From Sphingobium sp. B2D3C (GTDB lineage Bacteria > Pseudomonadota > Alphaproteobacteria > Sphingomonadales > Sphingomonadaceae): a stretch of 64,000 nucleotides of DNA. Both the position numbers and the translations under genes were made by a program. This document shows, piece after piece, positions 28,555 to 37,180 of the stretch. The stretch spans positions 1,550,001 to 1,614,000 of the forward strand of contig NZ_JAOQOK010000001.1 of assembly GCF_025961835.1 (NCBI RefSeq). The letters run 5' to 3'. The notes under the pieces were generated by a model. That model did not search any database. It had not been told where the DNA came from and saw only the letters and a list, made by a program, of their open reading frames with translations. Each line of letters starts with the position of its first letter. Positions within the stretch are counted from its first letter, which is position 1.

Positions 28555-28612
28555 GGCGCCCTTTTGGCGGCATTGTTCTGGAAAACCAAGCCCGATTTGG
28601 TAAGGGCCACGC

Positions 28613-29719
28613 ATGGACTCCAAGCACAACCAGCCCGAGGGCTACACCTATGCGCAGGCCGGCGTGGACATTGCCGCCGGAAATGCGCTCGTTCGCGCCA
28701 TTGCTCCGCTCGCCCGCGCGACGCGGCGACCGGGGGCGGATGCCGATCTGGGTGGATTCGGCGGCTTCTTCGACCTGAAGGCCGCGGGCTTTACCGATCC
28801 GCTGCTCGTTGCGGCGAATGACGGCGTCGGCACCAAGTTGAAGCTCGCCATCGATAGCGGCAAGCATGACACGGTGGGCATCGATCTGGTGGCGATGTGC
28901 GCCAACGACCTCATCGTGCAGGGCGCAGAGCCGCTCTTCTTCCTCGATTATTTTGCCACGGGGCGCCTCGACAACGGCGTTGCGGAGCGTGTGATCGCGG
29001 GAATCGCGGAGGGATGCAAGCAGGCCGGGTGCGCACTGATCGGCGGCGAGACGGCGGAAATGCCCGGCATGTACGCTGATGGCGATTATGATCTCGCCGG
29101 CTTCTGCGTCGGCGCGGTCGAGCGCAACGAAGTGCTGACCGCCGACAAGGTGGCCGAGGGCGACGTGATTCTGGGCCTCGCCTCCTCGGGCGTCCACTCC
29201 AACGGCTATTCGCTGGTGCGGCGCCTGGCGGCGGACAAGGGCTGGAAGCTGGATCGCCCTGCCCTGTTCGATCAGGAAGTGCTGCTCATCGATGCGCTGA
29301 TGGCCCCGACCCGGATCTATGTGAAGCCGCTGCTGCCACTGGTCCGCAAGGGCCTCGTCCATGCGATGGCGCATATCACAGGTGGCGGCCTGCTGGAGAA
29401 CATCCCGCGGATTCTGCCCGCCGGCCTGCACGCGCATATCGATGCGGACCTTTGGGCGCAGCCGCGGCTGATGGCGTTCCTGCAGGCGCAGGGCAATATC
29501 GAGCCGGGCGAGATGGCGCGCACGTTCAATTGCGGCATCGGCATGGCCGTGGTCGTGGCACCAGACGATGTCGACGCGGTGAGCGCGGCGTTGCGCGAGG
29601 CGGGCGAGACCGTCCACCGCATCGGCGAGATTCGCGCCGGCGAGAAGGGCTGCACCGTGCGCGGCTCGCAAGAGACGTGGTGCGCCATGGCAGACTGGAA
29701 CGCGGTCCATCTGGGGTAA
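28613..29719 (+). CDS. purM: Phosphoribosylformylglycinamidine cyclo-ligase
   Basis: A 368-residue AIR synthetase that closes the imidazole ring in step five of purine synthesis. It shows [14 protein letters not shown] near residue 64-77, [18 protein letters not shown] near 96-115 and [11 protein letters not shown] near 139-150, all family hallmarks. It starts the purM-purN pair and is divergent from the DUF2066-like gene, with only 58 bp between the two starts. Confidence 0.97.
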   Translation: MDSKHNQPEGYTYAQAGVDIAAGNALVRAIAPLARATRRPGADADLGGFGGFFDLKAAGFTDPLLVAANDGVGTKLKLAIDSGKHDTVGIDLVAMCANDLIVQGAEPLFFLDYFATGRLDNGVAERVIAGIAEGCKQAGCALIGGETAEMPGMYADGDYDLAGFCVGAVERNEVLTADKVAEGDVILGLASSGVHSNGYSLVRRLAADKGWKLDRPALFDQEVLLIDALMAPTRIYVKPLLPLVRKGLVHAMAHITGGGLLENIPRILPAGLHAHIDADLWAQPRLMAFLQAQGNIEPGEMARTFNCGIGMAVVVAPDDVDAVSAALREAGETVHRIGEIRAGEKGCTVRGSQETWCAMADWNAVHLG

Positions 29720-29747
29720 GACGCCCGAACGGATTGGGGGAACTGAC

Positions 29748-30710
29748 GTGTCCAAGGCCAAAATCGCGGTGATGCTCTCCGGCACGGGGACGACGATGAC
29801 GTCGCTCCTCTATGCCTCGCGCCTGCCGGACTGCCCCTATGAGATCGTGCTCGTCGCCTCCAACAAGCCGGGAGCGCGCGGGCTGACCGTCGCGGCGGCC
29901 GAGGGCGTGGCCACCTTTGCCCACAGCCACAAGGGCATGAGCCGCGAGGCCCATGAGGCGATCATGCTCGACGCGCTGCGGGCATCCGGCGCCGACTATG
30001 TGGCGCTGTGCGGCTATATGCGCATCCTCACCGCCGATTTCGTGGGCCAATGGGCCGGGCGGATGCTCAACACCCATCCGTCTCTGCTACCCAAGTTCAA
30101 GGGGCTCGATACGCATCAGCGGGCCATCGATGCTGGCGACAGCCATGGCGGCTGTACCGTCCACCTCGTCACGCCGGCGCTGGACGACGGCCCGGTATTG
30201 GGGCAGATCCCGGTCGCGATCCTGCCCGAAGATACTGCCGACACGCTCGCCCAGCGCGTGCTCTATGCCGAATATCAACTCTACCCCCGGATGCTGGCCA
30301 GCTATGTGGGGCGCGAGATGGACCCGGACTGGCTCATCGACCGCGTCGGCCAACTGGCGCTCGCCTTGCCGGAAACGCACGCCCGCGAGTCGCATGGCGC
30401 GGCAGGCTGGCGTGTGGGCAGCGAAGCTGCGGGCAAGTTCTTCGCTTATGTCTCGGTGCGCCACCATGGCGAGGATGCGGTGGCGCTGCTGGTCAAGACC
30501 TCCGGCGCCGACGAGATGGCCGCGCTGATCGAGGCCGACCCCGACATCTACTACCGCCCGGCTTATTATGGCGCGAGCGGCTGGATCGCGATCCGCCTCG
30601 ACCGCCCGGGCGTGGACTGGGAGCATGTGCGCGGCTGGCTCGAAAAGAGCTGGCGGGCCGTGGCTCCACGGCGCCTCGTCTCGCTAATGACCGTCGCGGA
30701 CAGCTTCTAG
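29748..30710 (+). CDS. purN: PurN formyltransferase fused to a MmcQ/YjbR-like domain
   Basis: A 320-residue protein; ordinary PurN is about 200. Residues 1-200 are glycinamide ribonucleotide formyltransferase, with the catalytic region HPSLLPKFKG and the later GCTVHLVTPALDDGPVLGQ block, transferring a formyl group from 10-formyl-THF. From about residue 200 the chain continues without a stop into a domain like MmcQ/YjbR (LALALPETHARESHG, then GKFFAYVSV and YYRPAYYGASGWIAIRL). Translation starts at a GTG with a GGGGGA site. No frameshift is needed, so the fusion is genuine in this sequence. Confidence 0.9.
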   Translation: MSKAKIAVMLSGTGTTMTSLLYASRLPDCPYEIVLVASNKPGARGLTVAAAEGVATFAHSHKGMSREAHEAIMLDALRASGADYVALCGYMRILTADFVGQWAGRMLNTHPSLLPKFKGLDTHQRAIDAGDSHGGCTVHLVTPALDDGPVLGQIPVAILPEDTADTLAQRVLYAEYQLYPRMLASYVGREMDPDWLIDRVGQLALALPETHARESHGAAGWRVGSEAAGKFFAYVSVRHHGEDAVALLVKTSGADEMAALIEADPDIYYRPAYYGASGWIAIRLDRPGVDWEHVRGWLEKSWRAVAPRRLVSLMTVADSF

Positions 30711-30892
30711 GCCCCGAGAGTTAGGGCGCTGTCCCGTTCGCCATCCAATCCGATGTCGCCGACCTTCGTCTCACCGGCAGATCAGGCCTTGTGGGTCATA
30801 GCGGGACTATCGGCGGCGTTAACCAACCACCGACGCAAAACCTTCATGATCCGGCAATCACGGCGTCAAATTCTTCCCATAGGCGCTGCTGC

Positions 30893-30901
30893 GTTAACCA
30901 T
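30893..30901 (+). promoter_or_regulatory. GTTAACC motif before the lamin-tail PEPxxWA gene
   Basis: The sequence GTTAACCAT lies 14 bases before the ATG of the next gene, and a second GTTAACC is at 30818-30824. TTAACC resembles the half-site of the cell-cycle regulator CtrA. Matching motifs occur before several other genes in the window. Whether any protein binds here is inference. Confidence 0.35.
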
Positions 30902-30915
30902 GTGGGGAGATTTTT

Positions 30916-31605
30916 ATGACGCGCTTTTCGATTTCGACCATCCTGCTGGCCGCTGCTGCGGTCATCGCTCCCGTGACGGCGCACGCCGAGGTTCGGATCA
31001 CGGAATTCATGTACAAAGGCGCCAGCGACGGCAATCGCGAGTTCATCGAACTGACCAACATTGGCAGTGCCGGCATCGACATCACCGGCTGGTCCTACAA
31101 TGACGATAACACGAACAATCCAGTCACGTTCGGCAATGCCTTCGGCCTGCTGGGCGCCAACGAATCGATCATCCTCACCGAGATGACGGCCGACGCCTTC
31201 CGCAGCTACTGGAACCTGGACAGCAGCGTGCGCATCTTCTCGATTGGCGGCAATTCCAACCTCGGCAATGGCGACACGATCAACATCTATAATTCCGCGA
31301 GCCAGTCGCTCGCCACGCTTGTTGACAGCGTGACCTATCCCGCCGGCACGACGGCCGGCGTCTCGCGCAATCGCCCCGCGAGCCTGACCGGCACCGCGAC
31401 CAACAGCCAGTTCGTCTATTCGGCTACCGGCGATGCTTTTGGCTCGGCCTACGCCTCGGGCGCGCAGTCCGACCTCGCCAATCCCGGCCGCTTCGCAACT
31501 CAGACGGCCGCAGTGCCCGAGCCGGCCACCTGGGCGATGATGATCGCGGGCTTCGGCCTCATCGGCCTGCGCGCACGGCGCAGCCGCAGGATGGCTTTCG
31601 CCTGA
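30916..31605 (+). CDS. Lamin-tail domain protein with PEPxxWA-CTERM sorting tail
   Basis: A 229-residue exported protein. A signal peptide ends AHA near residue 24. The mature part is a lamin-tail (LTD) domain beginning VRITEFMYKG with EFIELTNIG, a beta-rich fold often found in extracellular or DNA-binding contexts. The C-terminus is VPEPATWAMM, a hydrophobic segment and an Arg-rich end: the PEPxxWA-CTERM signal handled by exosortase/archaeosortase-type enzymes. A TGGGGAG ribosome site precedes the ATG. The exosortase is not in this window. Confidence 0.85.
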   Translation: MTRFSISTILLAAAAVIAPVTAHAEVRITEFMYKGASDGNREFIELTNIGSAGIDITGWSYNDDNTNNPVTFGNAFGLLGANESIILTEMTADAFRSYWNLDSSVRIFSIGGNSNLGNGDTINIYNSASQSLATLVDSVTYPAGTTAGVSRNRPASLTGTATNSQFVYSATGDAFGSAYASGAQSDLANPGRFATQTAAVPEPATWAMMIAGFGLIGLRARRSRRMAFA

Positions 31606-31625
31606 TCCATCGCTATGAAACTCCG

Positions 31626-31660
31626 AACCCCGGCTTCCTTGGAGGCCGGGGTTTGTTTTT
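31626..31660 (+). terminator. Rho-independent terminator after the lamin-tail gene
   Basis: AACCCCGGC at 31626-31634 pairs with GCCGGGGTT at 31645-31653, extended inward by a further TTCC/GGAG pairing, followed by a T-rich run TTTGTTTTT. Confidence 0.88.
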
Positions 31661-31716
31661 GTCGCAAGAGATCCGGCGCACGCTCCCGGACATCTTGACC
31701 GTATCGACACATAGGC

Positions 31717-31727
31717 ATAGGGGGTAT
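31717..31727 (+). promoter_or_regulatory. Probable RcnR/DmeR operator overlapping the ribosome site
   Basis: ATA-GGGGG-TAT is a G-tract flanked by short inverted AT repeats, the pattern recognised by RcnR/FrmR-type repressors. It ends four bases before the dmeR ATG and contains the ribosome-binding G-tract, so bound repressor would block both transcription and translation start. Confidence 0.6.
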
Positions 31728-31731
31728 TCCT

Positions 31732-32007
31732 ATGTCGCACATGTTGGAAATCAACCCGCAGCTTCTTGCCCGCGTTCGGCGCATCGGCGGGCAAGTCAAT
31801 GCCATCGAGCGAGCACTGGAATCTGACAAAAGCTGCACGGACATCCTGCATCTTGTGGCAGCCGTGCGTGGCGCGGTGAACGGGCTGCTCGATGAAATCA
31901 TTGCCGAGCATCTGGAGGCGCATGTCGCGCGGCCTGGCCTGAGCGATGCCGAACGCCAGATAGGGGCGGACGAACTGCTGGCGGTCATCCGCCGCTACGC
32001 GAAGTAG
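31732..32007 (+). CDS. dmeR: Ni/Co-responsive CsoR/RcnR-family repressor (DmeR-like)
   Basis: A 91-residue all-helical repressor. His3, Cys35, His60 and His64 occupy exactly the positions of the nickel/cobalt ligands of Escherichia coli RcnR, which separates it from the copper-sensing CsoR type. It is followed 6 bp later by a DmeF-type exporter, the arrangement of dmeRF in rhizobia, where the regulator represses the operon until Ni(II) or Co(II) binds. An RcnR-like operator overlaps its ribosome site. Confidence 0.85.
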   Translation: MSHMLEINPQLLARVRRIGGQVNAIERALESDKSCTDILHLVAAVRGAVNGLLDEIIAEHLEAHVARPGLSDAERQIGADELLAVIRRYAK

Positions 32008-32013
32008 GACCCC

Positions 32014-33000
32014 GTGATGCGGACACTCGATATTGAAGGCCAGACGCCGAGCCACGACTTCCTCGGCGCCTCGCACGACCAGAATGCCCGGCGCACCCAT
32101 TGGGTCATTCTGCTGACCGTCGTGACGATGGTCGGCGAGATCATCGCTGGCTACTGGACCGGATCAATGGCGCTGCTAGCGGATGGCTTCCACATGGCGA
32201 CCCACGCCGGCGCGCTGTCCATCGCCGCATTCGCTTATGGCTATGCGCGCAAACATGCGCAGGACCCCGCCTACAGCTTCGGGACCGGCAAGGTCGGCGA
32301 TCTGGCAGGCTTCGCCTCCGCCATGGCGCTGGGTCTCGTCGCGCTGGCGATTGCCAGCGAGTCGGCGGTGCGCCTGTTTGAACCGACGAGAGTCGCTTTC
32401 GGCGAGGCGACCTTCGTGGCGGTGATCGGCCTGCTGGTGAACATCGCCAGCGCGCTGGTGCTGATGGGCGGTGCACATGGGCATGATCATGGCCATGGAC
32501 ATGATCATGCCCATGTGCATCATCATCACGCCGGCCATGACCATGACGCGCATGACCATGATGGCCATGAGCATGGGCATAGCCACGGCCATGACAATAA
32601 TCTGCGCTCAGCCTATTTCCACGTGCTGGCGGATGCGCTGACCTCAGTCCTCGCCATCGGCGCCCTGCTGGCCGGGCGCTATCTCGATTGGGTATGGATG
32701 GACCCGCTGATGGGCATCGTCGGCGCGCTGGTCATCGCCCGCTGGGCCTGGGGGCTGATGCGGGACACCTCGGCCATGCTGCTCGACCGCAGCGACGAGG
32801 TGCTGGCCGGCAAGGTCCGCGCGGTGGTCGAGGAGCAAGGAGATGTGCGTGTGGTCGATCTCCACGTCTGGCGCGTTGGTCCGCAGGCACATGCCGCGAT
32901 CGTCAGCGTCATCGCGCAACCGGAGGTCAGCAGCGACACGATTCGCGGCCGCATGGCCGGACGCTGCACGCTCGCGCATCTCACGATTGAAGTGCGCTAG
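32014..33000 (+). CDS. dmeF: CDF-family Co/Ni efflux transporter DmeF
   Basis: A 328-residue cation diffusion facilitator. About six membrane segments are visible, with metal-site residues in LADGFHMATHAG (TM2) and HVLAD (TM5). Between TM4 and TM5 lies a very His-rich loop at about residues 154-194, a mark of DmeF and related transporters. A cytoplasmic ferredoxin-like C-terminal domain follows. It should export Co(II) and Ni(II) using the proton gradient. The preceding gene encodes its likely repressor. Confidence 0.9.
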   Translation: MMRTLDIEGQTPSHDFLGASHDQNARRTHWVILLTVVTMVGEIIAGYWTGSMALLADGFHMATHAGALSIAAFAYGYARKHAQDPAYSFGTGKVGDLAGFASAMALGLVALAIASESAVRLFEPTRVAFGEATFVAVIGLLVNIASALVLMGGAHGHDHGHGHDHAHVHHHHAGHDHDAHDHDGHEHGHSHGHDNNLRSAYFHVLADALTSVLAIGALLAGRYLDWVWMDPLMGIVGALVIARWAWGLMRDTSAMLLDRSDEVLAGKVRAVVEEQGDVRVVDLHVWRVGPQAHAAIVSVIAQPEVSSDTIRGRMAGRCTLAHLTIEVR

Positions 33001-33022
33001 CCGTCCCCTCGGTCGGGACGGC
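33000..33022. terminator. Hairpin between convergent dmeF and complex I gene
   Basis: GCCGTCCC pairs perfectly with GGGACGGC around a seven-base loop. There is no clear T-run on either side, so it may be a weak bidirectional terminator or only a stabilising structure. Confidence 0.4.
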
Positions 33023-33030
33023 CCGAGACC

Positions 33031-33309
33031 TTAGCGGAAATTGTCGGCGTAAGCCTGAATCTTCAACGTCTTGGGTGGCGTTCTCACGACGTGATAGGCG
33101 ATGCCATAGCGCTCGGCATAAGCACGGGCGGCGTCCTCGTCGGGGAAGCTCAGCTTGACCTGCTCCTGCGTGTCGCCAGAGCCAGCCCAGCCCATCAGCG
33201 GATCGGGCTTCTTGGCCTCTGCCGGGGCGAACTCCAGCATCCAGGTGCCGGTGCGCGCCCGACCGGACTGCATGGCGTTCTTGGGTATCTGGTAGATCCG
33301 GGCGGACAT
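33031..33309 (-). CDS. NDUFS4-like ETC complex I subunit
   Basis: A 92-residue protein of the ETC complex I conserved-region family (PF04800), the bacterial relative of mitochondrial NDUFS4. It starts MSARIYQIPKNAMQSG, has the WAGSGDTQEQ and FPDEDAARAYAERYG blocks, and ends with a basic YADNFR. It is an accessory subunit at the N-module/Q-module interface of NADH:quinone oxidoreductase in alphaproteobacteria. Longer in-frame starts exist, but this Met gives the standard family N-terminus. The nuo operon is not in the window. Confidence 0.85.
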   Translation of the reverse strand: MSARIYQIPKNAMQSGRARTGTWMLEFAPAEAKKPDPLMGWAGSGDTQEQVKLSFPDEDAARAYAERYGIAYHVVRTPPKTLKIQAYADNFR

Positions 33310-33434
33310 CGGTGCTTTCCCCATCGTGCAAATGCCCAACATGTGAGCGCTTTCGCCGTCGCGCAAAGCGGGGGGCCCTGTCAAGATGATTGGGGGACTG
33401 TGGCGACACGAACGGAAGGTCATCCGGAACAGGA

Positions 33435-35906
33435 TCACCGACGGGCATCAGCCTTCTTGGTCCGCAGCGTCGCGCTGGCCGCGGCGGGATCATCCGGCCA
33501 CGGATGCCGCGGGTAGCGCCCGCGCATCTCCTTCGCGACGTCCGCCCAGCTGCCTTTCCAGAAGGCCGGCAGATCCCGCGTCGTCTGGATGGGGCGACCC
33601 GCCGGCGATGTCAGGGACAAGACGAGCGGGATGCGCTCGCGCCCGATGACCGGATGTTCCGACAGGCCAAAGAGCGCCTGCACCCGCAATTCGACGGTCG
33701 GGCCGGCCGGCGCCTCATAGTCGATGGCGTGGGTGCTGCCGGCCGGGCTCCGGAACTCGGCCGGCGCCAGCGCCTCGATGCGCTGCGTGGCATCCCATCC
33801 CAGGCGCTGACTCAGCAGGCCATGCAGCGCGCCACCGTCGATCGCGGAAAAGCGCCGGGCATTGGCCGGGAGCAGCATCTCCAGCCACTCCTCGGCATCG
33901 GCAAGCAGCGCCGCATCGCCGATCTCATCGCCCACGCCCGCAAAGGCAGCCCGTGTCCGCAACGCCTGCGCCGCCTTGCCCCAGGGCAGCATCCCCAGTC
34001 CCTCGCTGCGCAGCGCCTGCGCCAGTGCGGCAATGATGGCGGCCCGTTCGGGCGCATCATCCGGCCCACTGCTGAGGCGGATGGCGCCCAGATGCCGCTC
34101 GCGCAGTGCCTCCACACCAGCCAGATCCTTGCGCCAGCGCACCGTGCGGCGATCCATGACGCGATGCCCGGCAGCGATCATCACATCCTCCTCCTGCACG
34201 GCCAGTGCGGAGAGGATGCGCGCGCCGGCCGCGCTGCCCTGAATATCGCCCACCGCCAGCCAGTCTGCACGCGCCAGCGGATCGGCGGGATCGAGCCGGA
34301 AGCCGCGCCCGCCCGCGCTGATCCAATGTTCGCCGCTGGCATCCCGTCGCCGGGCGATGCGGTCCGGGAAGGCCCGCATCAGGCAGCGGGCAAGCGCGGC
34401 ATCGTCGATAATGCCTCGCGACGAGCCAGACGCGACCAACCCCAACCAGCGGCGGGCAAGGCCACGCGCCGCTTCGGCCCGCTGCCCCCGCTCGCGCTGC
34501 CAGAGCGCATGACGCCGGGCGAGGTCCGCCGATGGTCCGCCCAGCCCGCGCTCGGTGAGCAGCACCGCCACGTCAGCCGCCGCAGCGCCCTCCCCCACCT
34601 CAGCCGAGGCAATGAGCATATGCGCGAGGCGCGGCTCCAGCGGCAGATCGGCGACCGCGCGGCCATGCGGCGTCGCCCGCCCCTCCCCATCCAGCGCTCC
34701 GAGCGCCTCGAGCCGGCGTCCGGCTTCGGCCAAAGCAGCCGCCGGTGGCGGATCGAGCCAGCGCAGCGTGGTCGGGTCGGTCACGCCCCACACCGCGCAA
34801 TCGAGGAGCAGGCCGGTCAGGTCGCTTTCCAGAATTTCGGGCGGATCGAACGGCGGCAGACCGGCGGTCGCCGCTGCTTCCCACAAGCGGTAGGCCACGC
34901 CCGGCGCCTGGCGACCCGCGCGGCCGGCACGCTGGGTTACGGCGGCCTGACTGGCGCGCTCCGTCACCAGGCGCGTGACGCCGGCGGCAAGATCGTGCCG
35001 GGGCCGACGGGCGAGCCCTGAATCGACCACGATGCGCACGCCGTCGATGGTGAGGCTGGTCTCGGCGATGCTGGTCGCCAATATCAGCTTGCGCGTCCCT
35101 GCCGCTGCCGGCCGCAGGGCTGCGCGCTGCGCTGCCGGGTCGAGCGAGCCATGCAGGCGATGGAGGACGATACTGTCAGCGAGGCCCGTCAGCCGCTCGG
35201 CCGTGCGCTCGATCTCGCCGACACCGGGGAGGAAGGCCAGAACATCGCCCTGCGGCTCTTCGGCCAGCGCGCGACGGATCGCCGCCGCCATGCCATCCTC
35301 GATGCGCTGCTCCGCCGCCCGGCCGATATGCCGCAGATCGATGGGGAAAGACCGGCCCGCGCTCTCGATGACCGGCGCAGGCTTGCCCCCCACCGCCATG
35401 AGCGTGGCAAAGCGCGCACCATCCAGCGTGGCGGACATGGCGAGCAGGCGCAAATCCTCGCGCAGGCCGGATTGCGCATCGAGCGCGAGGGCCAGCCCGA
35501 AATCGCCTTCCAGGCTGCGCTCATGAACCTCATCGAACAGCACGGCGGCGACGCCGGTCAATTCCGGATCGGCCTGAGTGCGGCGCCGGAAAATCCCTTC
35601 GGTCACGACGAGGATGCGGGTGCGGGCGGATTGGCGGCTCTCCAGCCGAGTGGCATAGCCGATGGTATCGCCGGGCTTTTCACCGGCCAGATCGGCCATG
35701 CGCTCGGCAGCGGCGCGCGCGGCAAGCCGGCGCGGCGAGAGCAGCCAGATCTGCCCGCCCGCCACCCACGGCTCGCCCAGCAGAGCGGGCGCAACGCTCG
35801 TCGTCTTGCCCGCCCCCGGCGGCGCCACGAGCACGGCGTTCGGTCCTGCGCGCAAGGCGGCGAGCAGGTCGGGCAGGACCTCATGGATGGGGTGCGCAGC
35901 GGTCAC
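33435..35906 (-). CDS. hrpB: ATP-dependent helicase HrpB
   Basis: An 823-residue DExH-box helicase of the HrpB family. The Walker A motif APPGAGKTT is near residue 28-36, the DEVH box (FDEVHER) near 124-130, and the motif VI region QRAGRAGRQAPG near 320-331, followed by an HA2 domain and the HrpB C-terminal region. HrpB proteins are linked to RNA metabolism and surface phenotypes in several bacteria, but the substrate is not certain. It is convergent with the complex I subunit gene only by distance and appears monocistronic. Confidence 0.93.
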   Translation of the reverse strand: MTAAHPIHEVLPDLLAALRAGPNAVLVAPPGAGKTTSVAPALLGEPWVAGGQIWLLSPRRLAARAAAERMADLAGEKPGDTIGYATRLESRQSARTRILVVTEGIFRRRTQADPELTGVAAVLFDEVHERSLEGDFGLALALDAQSGLREDLRLLAMSATLDGARFATLMAVGGKPAPVIESAGRSFPIDLRHIGRAAEQRIEDGMAAAIRRALAEEPQGDVLAFLPGVGEIERTAERLTGLADSIVLHRLHGSLDPAAQRAALRPAAAGTRKLILATSIAETSLTIDGVRIVVDSGLARRPRHDLAAGVTRLVTERASQAAVTQRAGRAGRQAPGVAYRLWEAAATAGLPPFDPPEILESDLTGLLLDCAVWGVTDPTTLRWLDPPPAAALAEAGRRLEALGALDGEGRATPHGRAVADLPLEPRLAHMLIASAEVGEGAAAADVAVLLTERGLGGPSADLARRHALWQRERGQRAEAARGLARRWLGLVASGSSRGIIDDAALARCLMRAFPDRIARRRDASGEHWISAGGRGFRLDPADPLARADWLAVGDIQGSAAGARILSALAVQEEDVMIAAGHRVMDRRTVRWRKDLAGVEALRERHLGAIRLSSGPDDAPERAAIIAALAQALRSEGLGMLPWGKAAQALRTRAAFAGVGDEIGDAALLADAEEWLEMLLPANARRFSAIDGGALHGLLSQRLGWDATQRIEALAPAEFRSPAGSTHAIDYEAPAGPTVELRVQALFGLSEHPVIGRERIPLVLSLTSPAGRPIQTTRDLPAFWKGSWADVAKEMRGRYPRHPWPDDPAAASATLRTKKADARR

Positions 35907-36008
35907 GTCATCCGCTTATGCGGCGTCGCCGCCAATGCCAAGGTTGGCGGCGTAAAGGGATAGGAGCAAAGCCTGACCGCCGCAGCGTCATCCGAGGATG
36001 GAGAACAT

Positions 36009-36023
36009 GGTTAATGCTTAACC
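36009..36023. promoter_or_regulatory. Perfect GGTTAA-TGC-TTAACC palindrome
   Basis: A 15-base perfect palindrome in the 359-bp gap between hrpB and the FeeM-like gene, with a further GTTAACC at 36167-36173. It looks like a dimeric operator. The TTAA core recalls CtrA sites, but the spacing (TTAA-N3-TTAA) differs from the canonical N7. Apart from these motifs the gap 35907-36265 shows no gene. Confidence 0.4.
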
Positions 36024-36265
36024 ACCGCCATGGATGCAATCTGCTCCTGCGATTGCACCCGCACGGCTCGAGTTCCGTGCACTTGTTCACTTAAGTCACG
36101 GAACTATCTACCTTTTGCCGCAACGCCCGAACGCTCCGCCTCTTTGCCGCGAAGAGGTATTGCTCTGTTAACCGTTCGAACCCATCCATGGTCTCGCTGA
36201 GGCGCAAGGCTTCGTAAAAATAGAAAGCTCGTCTGGCCCGGTTGGGCCTTTTGGGGGTCGTCCAA

Positions 36266-37078
36266 GTGCATGATCATATTGTGTCCGCCTCTTTGGCGGA
36301 ACCGCACGGCGGGTTGCTGTCCGTGCGCCGTATCCCGTCTGCCTGCGGCCAGCGGCTGCGCACCATCGATGTCCGGCTGGCCGATCGGCCGGACCTGCGC
36401 GAGCAGGCGCATGATCTCCTGAACCGCATGTATGGATCGCGCGGTTATGGCATGGCGCATCTGCTCCCCGACAATGGCGATCACCAGGCCGTCTTCACGG
36501 CAGCGCTGGAAGATGCCGTAATCGCCACGCTCACCTTGACGGTGGACTCACCAGCCGGCCTTTCGACCGATCAGACGTTCCGCATGGAACTGGATGCCTT
36601 GCGCGAGGCGCCCGGTGCCCGCCTTTGCGAACTCACCAAGTTCGCGGTCGACCCGATGACCAAGTCCCCCTCCGTCCTTGCGGGGCTTTTTCATGTCATC
36701 TTCATTTACGGTATGCAGCGCTTCGATTGCACGGATCTGGTGATCGAGGTGCATCCACGCCATGTGCGCTATTATGAGGCCATGCTCGGTTTCGACCGGC
36801 TTGGCCCGCCGAAGATGGATGAGTCCGTCTCCTGGTGGCCCAAAGATACACCGGTACAGCTGATGCGCCTCAAGGTCTGCGATGTCGCCGACCAGATCAA
36901 TCGCTTTGCCGGCCGCGCCGACAAGATCGGCCGCTCGCTCTACCCCTATTTCTTCTCGCGCGATGAGGAGCAGGACGTCGCACGGCGCGTCGCGCGCTTG
37001 TGGGACAGGGATGCGGGTTGCGCAGAACCGCGCAGCCGCAATGGCATGAGCGGCACCTTCTGGCGCAGCGCCGCCTGA
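36266..37078 (+). CDS. FeeM-like N-acyl amino acid synthase domain protein
   Basis: A 270-residue GNAT-fold protein related to FeeM and, distantly, to LuxI-type acyl-homoserine lactone synthases. It contains ELTKFAVDPMTKSP near residue 120 and VIEVHPRHVRYYEAMLGF near 158-175, both typical of the family, which joins long-chain acyl groups from acyl carrier protein to an amino acid. The GTG start follows a GGGGG site; the frame opens at a TTG 24 bases earlier. It converges on a PEPxxWA-CTERM gene and shares a bidirectional terminator with it. The substrate is unknown. Confidence 0.72.
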   Translation: MHDHIVSASLAEPHGGLLSVRRIPSACGQRLRTIDVRLADRPDLREQAHDLLNRMYGSRGYGMAHLLPDNGDHQAVFTAALEDAVIATLTLTVDSPAGLSTDQTFRMELDALREAPGARLCELTKFAVDPMTKSPSVLAGLFHVIFIYGMQRFDCTDLVIEVHPRHVRYYEAMLGFDRLGPPKMDESVSWWPKDTPVQLMRLKVCDVADQINRFAGRADKIGRSLYPYFFSRDEEQDVARRVARLWDRDAGCAEPRSRNGMSGTFWRSAA

Positions 37079-37106
37079 ATGGGATCATTCGCTGTCATGG
37101 CATGAA

Positions 37107-37142
37107 AATGGGGATCAACGGCTGCACCCGTTGATCCCCATT
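37107..37142. terminator. Perfect bidirectional terminator hairpin
   Basis: AATGGGGATCAACGG (37107-37121) pairs perfectly over 15 bases with CCGTTGATCCCCATT (37128-37142) around a six-base loop. A/T-rich sequence flanks both sides, suiting termination of both convergent genes. Confidence 0.88.
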
Positions 37143-37180
37143 CTTTATCGAGGCCGTCCCGTGGGAGACGGTCAGGATCA

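Noticed and set aside
32176..32592. Met-rich frame opposite the DmeF His loop
   Set aside because: CAT/CAC His codons read backward as ATG/GTG, so a Met-rich antisense frame is expected.
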